A stretch of 5,482 nucleotides of DNA from Cyclobacteriaceae bacterium. GTDB lineage: Bacteria > Bacteroidota > Bacteroidia > Cytophagales > Cyclobacteriaceae. The notes beneath the pieces are model-generated. The model saw nothing but the letters and a program-made list of their open reading frames with translations, searched no databases and was not told the origin of the DNA. The position numbers were made by a program, and so were the translations under genes. The DNA lies in assembly GCA_030637245.1 (NCBI GenBank), contig DAOVVI010000161.1:1-5482 (forward strand). The letters run 5' to 3'. The stretch's first letter is position 1; each line of letters starts with the position of its first letter. Positions 1-4,542 of the stretch are shown here, piece by piece.

Positions 1-2
1 AT

Positions 3-74
3 ACGGCCATCAATACTTCCTGGGAAACCCTCAAACATTTCCGTAACGCATGGCTGGAATACCGGGAGTTATAA
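3..74 (+). CDS. C-terminal end of an unrecognised gene, cut by the window edge
   Basis: Frame 3 is open from the window edge to a TAA at 72-74 and gives 23 residues, including SWETLKHFRNAWLEYREL at the end. The mix of aromatic, charged and leucine residues resembles a real helical C-terminus. The other two plus frames are less convincing: frame 2 stops early, and frame 1 reads on to a TAA at 76-78 but is rich in Ser, Asn, Pro and Gly. The gene converges on the ABC permease gene, whose stop lies 50 bp away. Too little is visible to assign a family, and the call rests only on frame quality. Confidence 0.4.
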   Translation, partial: TAINTSWETLKHFRNAWLEYREL

Positions 75-124
75 TTAAAGCATTAATAAAATAATGGCAT
101 CAATATTGAAAAAAGAGTACTTTC

Positions 125-946
125 TTAAATATCTCTTTTGGCCAACAACTTATAAATCGAAAGGAGATAAATCGCCAACCACCCTAAAACAATAAGTACA
201 TCTTTCCAGGCAATAAAGTCCTGAATTTCCATGAAAACGTATCGTTGGAATGGAACGCTGATCAAATTATTTAATGATTTGATCGGAAAAAATGGAGCTG
301 TGGATTTTATTAATTCAGGAATATAAGGATTGTGTTCAAAGTTAATTGTAACAATAGGTTCGAAAATAAGCGTGTACATAAATATAAGTACAATTGCAAA
401 ACCGGCTCTTTTTACAAGAATTCCAATCAACAAAGCAAATGATAGAAATGTAACAACTTCCAGGAAGTAGGCTGCTAAAAACTCCATCTCACTGAAAATG
501 AACTTTGGATACTTTACTGTTGAGTAGATCAAACCAGTGATTAATCCTTCCAGGAATAAAAATAAAGTGGCGGCAAATGAAAGTATGATAATCAACGTAA
601 GCTTGGATTTAAGAAATTCCCATTTGCTCAAACCTTCAATAATATTTTGCCGCATGGTTCTGTAACCGATTTCGTTGGTTACGGATATGATCACGATGAA
701 CGCAAGGATAATTTTGAAGAACGTGGCAATGTAGGTCATGTTTTGCCATACATCCGGGAAGTCGTAAAGTGGAATGATGGTCGGATCAATACCTTCAAAC
801 TCTGCGCCCTGGTTTTTCAGGAATTGCATCAGGAACATTCCACTGGATAAAATGAGGATCAATCCGACAAAGTACATGGCAATAAGTATCCAGAAGACCT
901 TGTAATTCTTGAGCTTTAGCCATTCGATTTCAAACAGTCTGATCAT
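125..946 (-). CDS. ABC-2 type transporter permease, six-TM membrane subunit
   Basis: This 273-residue inner-membrane protein should form the channel of an ABC exporter with the ATPase encoded just upstream. About six hydrophobic segments are visible, near residues 17-40, 72-92, 113-140, 158-178, 182-200 and 248-268. Between the second and third lies NEIGYRTMRQNIIEGLSKWE (91-110), followed by FLKSK. This charged cytoplasmic loop is typical of ABC-2 permeases (E..yrt.R..i..GlsR.efl..K) and probably forms the coupling helix that contacts the ATPase. The length fits a half-size permease, so a homodimer is likely. The start at 946 overlaps the end of the ATPase gene by 17 bp and has a good Shine-Dalgarno sequence six bases upstream, which supports this start and translational coupling. 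The substrate cannot be read from sequence; relatives export peptides, antibiotics or lipids, or act in gliding or sodium efflux. Confidence 0.88.
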   Translation of the reverse strand: MIRLFEIEWLKLKNYKVFWILIAMYFVGLILILSSGMFLMQFLKNQGAEFEGIDPTIIPLYDFPDVWQNMTYIATFFKIILAFIVIISVTNEIGYRTMRQNIIEGLSKWEFLKSKLTLIIILSFAATLFLFLEGLITGLIYSTVKYPKFIFSEMEFLAAYFLEVVTFLSFALLIGILVKRAGFAIVLIFMYTLIFEPIVTINFEHNPYIPELIKSTAPFFPIKSLNNLISVPFQRYVFMEIQDFIAWKDVLIVLGWLAIYLLSIYKLLAKRDI

Positions 947-1838
947 CTGATTCCTCTAATATGTCTAAAAATTTCTGTTCCAGGCTGCTTTTTCTTATTG
1001 CCAAATGCGTGAGCACAATCCCCTTTTCAATAAGAAATGCATTTAATTCATGGGCGTCTGCAGAGTCATTGAGATGCAAAGAAAGTAGATCTTTTTCTTC
1101 TACCAGGCTTTTTAAATGTCTGAATTCCTTAACAACAATTGATAATTTAGTAAGGTCTCTTGATGCAATTTCTATGGTTTTAGAACCATTTAAGGCCTCA
1201 TCTACTGATCCGGAATAGATCTCGGCTCCCTTTTTTAATACGGCAAAATGCGTACAAACTTTCTGAACTTCATCCAGGATATGGCTGGCTAAAAGTATGG
1301 TTTTTCCCTCCTTTGCTACCTGTAGAATCAGCTTACGGATTTCAGCGATACCCTGCGGATCCAGGCCATTGGTTGGTTCGTCAAGAATGAGAACAGGTGG
1401 ATCGGAAAGTAACGCCGCTCCAATGGCAAGTCGTTGCTTCATTCCCAGGGAATATGTTCTGTAAGGATCATCTTTTCGATCATGAAGATTTACTAGCTTC
1501 AAAACTTCATCAATTCTGTCTGCTCCTTTTTCTTTAATTTTGGAAATAATGCGAAGATTACGTCTGGCAGAGAGATAAGGATAAAATGCCGGAACCTCAA
1601 GTATAGCGCCTATCTTTTTCCTGGTCTCTTTGCTAGAAGCATTGCCAAACCAACTGTAATTTCCAGAAGTTTTTTTAATCACATCCAGAATTATACCTAA
1701 AGTAGTTGTTTTACCGCTTCCATTTGGGCCGAGCAGACCATAAACGCTCCCTTCCTCAACATTCAAGGAAAGTTTATTGACGGCTTTGATTTTGCCATAA
1801 TCTTTTACAAGGTTGTCAATGGTGAGTATTTCAGGCAT
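930..1838 (-). CDS. ABC transporter ATP-binding protein, BcrA/CcmA-like
   Basis: This 302-residue cytoplasmic ATPase should power the adjacent ABC-2 permease. All nucleotide-binding motifs are intact: Walker A GPNGSGKTT (37-45), signature YSLGMKQR (129-136), Walker B VLILDEP (149-155, catalytic E154), D-loop GLD (158-160) and switch histidine H186 in LLASH. The Q-loop position reads IGAILEVPAFYP with Glu81 in place of Gln, a substitution common in the bacitracin/lantibiotic-export (BcrA-like) branch. Residues from about 220 to 302 form the C-terminal extension typical of ABC-2 ATPases. Its ATG directly follows the TAA of DUF4252 gene B with no gap, so it almost certainly belongs to the sigma-factor operon. 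The substrate is unknown. A role in resistance to envelope-active peptides is plausible from the subfamily but is inference. Confidence 0.95.
   Translation of the reverse strand: MPEILTIDNLVKDYGKIKAVNKLSLNVEEGSVYGLLGPNGSGKTTTLGIILDVIKKTSGNYSWFGNASSKETRKKIGAILEVPAFYPYLSARRNLRIISKIKEKGADRIDEVLKLVNLHDRKDDPYRTYSLGMKQRLAIGAALLSDPPVLILDEPTNGLDPQGIAEIRKLILQVAKEGKTILLASHILDEVQKVCTHFAVLKKGAEIYSGSVDEALNGSKTIEIASRDLTKLSIVVKEFRHLKSLVEEKDLLSLHLNDSADAHELNAFLIEKGIVLTHLAIRKSSLEQKFLDILEESDDQTV
952..957 (-). promoter_or_regulatory. Shine-Dalgarno site for the ABC permease
   Basis: On the minus strand, AGAGGA lies within the last codons of the ATPase gene, and its GAGG core ends six bases before the permease ATG at 946. 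It is the clearest Shine-Dalgarno-like sequence at any start in this window; the other starts are preceded by A/T-rich DNA, as is usual in Bacteroidota. It supports both the chosen start and re-initiation across the 17 bp overlap. Confidence 0.6.
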
Positions 1839-2336
1839 TTATTTCTTTTTCTTTTCTCCGGTTAAGTTAAGTACGTCCAGGAAACCACTCTGGTTAAATG
1901 TTTGTGTAAGCTTTGGGATTTTGGCAATATTGATCATGCCATTAATCTCCAGAAGCATTAATTCTTCATCTGATTTCGATATAATAACCAATTCGGGATT
2001 TCTCTTTTCTTTTCCCCAGACGCGAATATCGGTATCTTTATCTTTTATAAACATGACTTCTTCAAAACCTATATTTGTTAGGTCTTTTGCCAGTTTTGAA
2101 AGATCAGCTTTGGAGACAGCTCCTGAGTCCATTTTGAAAAATCGTGCTTTTTTAATTTCCCTGATCATCTCATCAAATTCCAGATTCCGCTCGATATTGA
2201 TCATCCGGAGAGTTGAAGGATAAAAATATAAGGAAAGTGCTGTCTCATGATTTTCTTTGAAATCAGTGACCACATTACTTTGAGCAAAACAGTATGAAGA
2301 CAGGAAAATAAAAAAGGTTAGAAATCTGTATTTCAT
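1839..2336 (-). CDS. Exported DUF4252 protein (paralogue B)
   Basis: This 165-residue protein begins with a signal peptide: K/R at the N-terminus, a hydrophobic stretch at 5-15, and likely cleavage after CFAQ near residue 19. It should be periplasmic. Cys16 is not in a good lipobox (SSYC), so a lipoprotein is unlikely. It is homologous to the preceding gene product: NVVTDF (21-26) against DVVTKLF, GFEEVMFIKD (90-99) against GYEELMEVKD, then a shared ELV stretch and a shared G-x-I-(N/D) stretch near the C-terminus. It lacks the acidic patch of paralogue A and ends in a basic tail, EKKKK. DUF4252 is an uncharacterised family seen mainly in Bacteroidota, often beside ECF sigma genes. Assignment is from remembered family features and the internal homology. 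Its function is not known; an envelope-sensing or structural role is inference. Confidence 0.8.
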   Translation of the reverse strand: MKYRFLTFFIFLSSYCFAQSNVVTDFKENHETALSLYFYPSTLRMINIERNLEFDEMIREIKKARFFKMDSGAVSKADLSKLAKDLTNIGFEEVMFIKDKDTDIRVWGKEKRNPELVIISKSDEELMLLEINGMINIAKIPKLTQTFNQSGFLDVLNLTGEKKKK

Positions 2337-2343
2337 ATAAGGG

Positions 2344-2368
2344 AAGGATGATCTATTTGACCATCCCT
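2344..2368 (-). other. Intercistronic RNA hairpin between the two DUF4252 genes
   Basis: Read on the minus strand, GGATGGTC (2366-2359), loop AAATA, then GATCATCC (2353-2346) form an 8 bp stem. The two flanking bases on each side (A2368/G2367 with T2345/T2344) extend it to 10 pairs and reach into the TAG stop of DUF4252 gene A. The only non-Watson-Crick pairs, G2361 with T2351 and G2367 with T2345, are G-U wobbles in the minus-strand RNA but A-C mismatches in a plus-strand RNA, which fits a structure made by the operon mRNA. TTCCCTTAT follows rather than a U-tract, so it is not a standard terminator. It could tune expression of gene B and the ABC genes, or protect or process the mRNA. Confidence 0.5.
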
Positions 2369-2891
2369 AATTTTTATTATCATCTAATTGTTTCAAATGT
2401 TCCATCCCTTTTATGTTCATGCCTTTAGAGAGTTTTGATATCTTTTTCAGATCGATTTCTCCATAAAGGCTCAGGATGAAAAAGCTTTTATTTCCTCCAA
2501 CCACCATGACCAGTTCATCGATAATGCCATCTTTCTCCCTGATCATAAACTTCATGTCTTCCTCGGCATCTTTTACTTCCATCAGTTCTTCATAGCCATT
2601 TCCTGATATTTTCTTCACAGCTTTAGTGTACAATTCTTTCGAATTTCCCACACTATCGGCTGCTATGACTTTCAGGCCTTTTAGTTTACTTACTGCTTCC
2701 AATATTTCTTCCTCATCCTCATCCCCCGGCTCAATATGCGTGAACAATTCAAACATTTTGCTCGACACGGAGATCTTGGTAAAGTTTTCATCATCATAGT
2801 AGTCATTAAAAAGTTTTGTAACTACATCATTTTGAGCATTGGCAGAAAAACCAATACAAGCGGTAATCAAGATTATTATTAAATTTTTCAT
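2367..2891 (-). CDS. Exported DUF4252 protein (paralogue A)
   Basis: This 174-residue protein has a clear type I signal peptide: MKNL, a hydrophobic core at about 4-14, and SANAQ with cleavage near residue 18-20. It should act in the periplasm or at the envelope. The mature part opens with NDVVTKLFNDY (21-31), carries a strongly acidic run at 54-62 (EPGDEDEEE), then GYEELMEVKD (99-108) and a C-terminal Lys-rich region ending DDNKN. This layout matches the DUF4252 family as I remember it, and the next gene is a diverged copy. The start lies one base after the stop of the anti-sigma gene, so the two are translated from one message. There is no visible Shine-Dalgarno sequence. Function is unknown. 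Position behind a sigma/anti-sigma pair suggests part of the signal input or a regulon product, which is inference. Confidence 0.85.
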   Translation of the reverse strand: MKNLIIILITACIGFSANAQNDVVTKLFNDYYDDENFTKISVSSKMFELFTHIEPGDEDEEEILEAVSKLKGLKVIAADSVGNSKELYTKAVKKISGNGYEELMEVKDAEEDMKFMIREKDGIIDELVMVVGGNKSFFILSLYGEIDLKKISKLSKGMNIKGMEHLKQLDDNKN

Positions 2892-2892
2892 T

Positions 2893-3387
2893 TTAATTCT
2901 GTTTTAAATTGTTTTGATGTTCTTCAAATTTTGAAAATTGAGCGGCATAAACACTACTTTGGTTGAGCTTTGAAGATAAAAGGAGCAGCGCCCTTTTTGT
3001 CTCCTCAAATGCTTTATCCGGATCCTTATAGGTGTCCATTTCCACAACATTTTCCACTTTATTAACTTTGATAAATTTATCTTTAAAAATGATGCTTACC
3101 GAAATTACCAAGGCCAAAGAAGCGGCTACATACCAGTATTTTATAACATTGTTTTTTAGTTTTCTACTTTGTTTATTTTTGTCAATTAGTTTCAGTATTT
3201 CATCATCAAATTGATCATCTAATGGATTTTGAGTACTTTTTTTATTTAAATAGGTGAAATACTCATGATCCGGATCAGCTCCATCCGGTGCATGAAGAAA
3301 ATGGGATTTTAATTCATTTTCTTCATTCAGGTTTGATTTACCTTCCCAATATTTTTTAAGACGCGTTTTTACTTTTTTCGAGTCCAT
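2893..3387 (-). CDS. Single-pass membrane anti-sigma factor candidate
   Basis: This 164-residue protein has an N-terminal cytoplasmic part (1-81), one membrane helix at about 82-101 (VIKYWYVAASLALVISVSII) and a periplasmic tail of about 60 residues. The N-terminus has KKYWEGKSNLNEENELKSHF (11-30), a 'YWEG.s..eE..L...F' pattern that I recognise from membrane partners of Bacteroidota ECF sigma factors. The tail has YKDPDKAFEETKRALLLLSSKLN (120-142 region), another recurrent pattern of this group. There is no His/Cys zinc-binding anti-sigma motif; the protein contains no cysteine. It begins inside the sigma gene with a 32 bp overlap, strong evidence of coupled synthesis with the sigma factor. 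The role of holding the sigma factor at the membrane is inferred from gene order and topology. No Shine-Dalgarno sequence is visible. Confidence 0.72.
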   Translation of the reverse strand: MDSKKVKTRLKKYWEGKSNLNEENELKSHFLHAPDGADPDHEYFTYLNKKSTQNPLDDQFDDEILKLIDKNKQSRKLKNNVIKYWYVAASLALVISVSIIFKDKFIKVNKVENVVEMDTYKDPDKAFEETKRALLLLSSKLNQSSVYAAQFSKFEEHQNNLKQN

Positions 3388-3886
3388 AACTATTCAGTTT
3401 TAATAAATTGGTTCTGATGGTTTTCCTTGCTCTGAAAATATTCACCTTCACATCATTGATGTTATAACCAGTGATCTCACTGATTTCCTGGTACGAAAAC
3501 CCTTCGATGTCTCTAAGTTGAAAAGTTTCATTTTGCTTCAATGGCAAATTGCCCACAATCTTATCGATAACTTCCAAGGTATTACCCAGCTCAGCCAACT
3601 GATATGGAGACCGTTCATTATTTTCCTTGTCAAAGTTCTCTATTAGAGCCATGGTTTTGTGATGCTTTGACCTCATCTTGTCCAGGGCAAAATTTCTGGT
3701 CAGGGTCATACACCAGGCTTCCAGATTTTGTATTGTCAGAAGATCATTTCTTTTCTCCCACACCTTTAGCATTGTTTCCTGTACCACATCTTTCGACAGA
3801 TCATGATCTCCCAAGATGCTATATGCAAACCGGAATAACCTATTTTTTAATGGTAGTACCTCAGATTTAAAGGTTTCAAGCATCAT
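3356..3886 (-). CDS. ECF RNA polymerase sigma factor (sigma-70 family)
   Basis: This 176-residue protein has the two-domain plan of group 4 (ECF) sigma factors. Region 2 spans about 13-78 and includes LFRFAYSILGD, DVVQETMLKVWEKR (33-46, the core-binding and -10 recognition part) and EAWCMTLTRNFALDKMR (56-72). Region 4 spans about 105-160 and includes LPLKQNETFQLRDIEGFSYQ (114-133) followed by the helix-turn-helix EISEITGYNINDVKVNIFRA. The length is normal. Two adjacent ATG codons (3886 and 3883) could serve as start. The first is used here, and either gives a normal N-terminus. It directs polymerase to a dedicated promoter set, probably including its own, since an ECF-style promoter lies just upstream. 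It is the first gene of a six-gene operon and overlaps its likely anti-sigma gene by 32 bp. Confidence 0.95.
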   Translation of the reverse strand: MMLETFKSEVLPLKNRLFRFAYSILGDHDLSKDVVQETMLKVWEKRNDLLTIQNLEAWCMTLTRNFALDKMRSKHHKTMALIENFDKENNERSPYQLAELGNTLEVIDKIVGNLPLKQNETFQLRDIEGFSYQEISEITGYNINDVKVNIFRARKTIRTNLLKLNSYGLEKSKNAS

Positions 3887-3896
3887 TTTGATAGGG

Positions 3897-3922
3897 AGAC
3901 GTCACTTTGTAAATAAAGTTAC
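3897..3922 (-). promoter_or_regulatory. Candidate ECF-type autoregulatory promoter of the sigma operon
   Basis: On the minus strand, GTAACTTT (3922-3915) and CGTCT (3901-3897) resemble ECF -35 (AAC core) and -10 (CGTC) elements. There are 16 bases between AAC and CGTC, a typical ECF spacing. Transcription would start about 8 bases past the CGTC, near 3890, leaving only about four bases (CAAA) before the ATG at 3886. That implies an almost leaderless mRNA. A TAACTTTA stretch at 3921-3914 also matches seven of eight positions of the housekeeping TAnnTTTG box, but no good -33 TTG lies upstream of it. Promoter activity is inferred from motif and position. Confidence 0.5.
3901..3922. repeat. Imperfect 22 bp palindrome within the sigma-operon promoter
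   Basis: GTCACTTT (3901-3908) and AAAGTTAC (3915-3922) are inverted repeats with seven of eight positions matching and a 6 bp spacer. The arms contain most of the -35 and the first base of the -10 of the putative ECF promoter. It may be an operator, or it may be a by-product of the promoter sequence in AT-rich DNA. Confidence 0.4.
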
Positions 3923-4050
3923 AACTCAACTGAAAATAATTCTAAATATTTGTTACTAACTTCTATGTTGAAAAACTGATGATGCTTGTACGAAGCAATA
4001 CTTCATTGGTTTAATTAGACTTTGGTTTTGTTGAAAATGAGTGTGTATTA

Positions 4051-4093
4051 TGAAATTATACTTCAATAAATGTTATTTTTGTTTTGAAATTAT
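4051..4093. repeat. Pair of 9 bp direct repeats flanking the metal-operon promoter box
   Basis: TGAAATTAT occurs at 4051-4059 and again at 4085-4093. The copies are 34 bp apart, about three helical turns, and lie on either side of the TATTTTTG box at 4074-4081. That geometry would suit a regulator binding two sites on one face of the helix. The DNA is very AT-rich, so chance is a real alternative. Confidence 0.25.
4074..4081 (+). promoter_or_regulatory. Candidate Bacteroidota -7 promoter box for the metal-efflux genes
   Basis: TATTTTTG matches the Bacteroidota housekeeping -7 consensus TAnnTTTG at all fixed positions and ends 22 bp before the ATG at 4104, which leaves a short leader. The -33 element is weak: only ATTATG around 4047-4052 lies at about the right distance instead of TTTG or TTG. 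The 217 bp intergenic region 3887-4103 holds this box, the divergent ECF-type promoter and no gene that I can see. Confidence 0.45.
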
Positions 4094-4103
4094 TGGTTGA
4101 ATC

Positions 4104-4475
4104 ATGAGAAATAGTCTGGCATTTTTCTTTCTAACCTGCTCATTAATCTTAGTCCTGGGGCATTCGATACTTCCTCATAACCATGTGGCAGAAAATCACT
4201 GTATCTGCAGAATTTGTGATGTGAAAAACCCTTCTCTCGGAGATATTATCAAACACACGCTTTCTCATGACCTTGGGATCAATCATCTTGAAGAATATGA
4301 AAATTTCAATCTGATGAAAATTGCTACTCCTGATTTTCAGGATGTTATTCTTATAAAGGAGCTGCTGGTATTTTCATTTATTATTTACCATTCAGTTAAT
4401 GAAAATTTTCCCGTTGTTAGCTCTAAATTTACCTCTCAATATTTTTCCTTGAGGGGACCACCAATTGGAGCATAG
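4104..4475 (+). CDS. Small membrane-anchored His/Cys-rich protein ahead of a metal RND pump
   Basis: This 123-residue protein starts with a hydrophobic segment (about 5-19) that is either a signal peptide or a membrane anchor, so the rest should face the periplasm. Directly after it comes a cluster of possible metal ligands: H20, H25, H27, H32, C33, C35 and C38 (PHNHVAENHCICRIC). Further histidines are at 51, 55, 61 and 96. A second hydrophobic stretch lies near 82-96, and the C-terminus reads SLRGPPIGA. Small proteins of this look, with N-terminal His clusters and an 'LR.PP' end, precede CusA/CzcA genes in other Bacteroidota as I recall, but I cannot name the family with certainty. It lies 67 bp before the pump gene with no terminator between, so co-transcription is likely. 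A role in binding or handing over Cu, Ag, Zn or Co is inference from ligands and context. Confidence 0.75.
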   Translation: MRNSLAFFFLTCSLILVLGHSILPHNHVAENHCICRICDVKNPSLGDIIKHTLSHDLGINHLEEYENFNLMKIATPDFQDVILIKELLVFSFIIYHSVNENFPVVSSKFTSQYFSLRGPPIGA

Positions 4476-4542
4476 CCCAATTCAGGATATCAGGTTTCCA
4501 TAGGGCAGATAATCAAACTTTAATTATTGAAAAAAAACGTTT

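Noticed and set aside
75..124. Possible bidirectional terminator between the left-edge gene and the ABC permease gene
   Set aside because: Only short AT-rich inverted repeats are present (CATTA at 81-85 with TAATG at 92-96, and a 4 bp AAGA/TCTT stem near 112-126). They are too weak to call, although a terminator is expected here between convergent genes.
1813..2223. Plus-strand open frame of 136 codons, and smaller ones at 647-850, 961-1218, 3032-3214 and 3604-3870
   Set aside because: All are antisense to well-supported genes and give low-complexity Ser/Phe/Leu-rich or unstructured products typical of reverse-strand reads of AT-rich coding DNA.
1839..2336. DUF4252 protein B as a lipoprotein because of Cys16
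   Set aside because: The residues before the cysteine (SSY) do not fit a lipobox, while CFAQ fits ordinary signal peptidase cleavage.
3992..4004. Small inverted repeat GAAG-CAATA-CTTC in the intergenic region
   Set aside because: Only a 4 bp stem with no U-tract and no link to a start codon or promoter box; likely chance.
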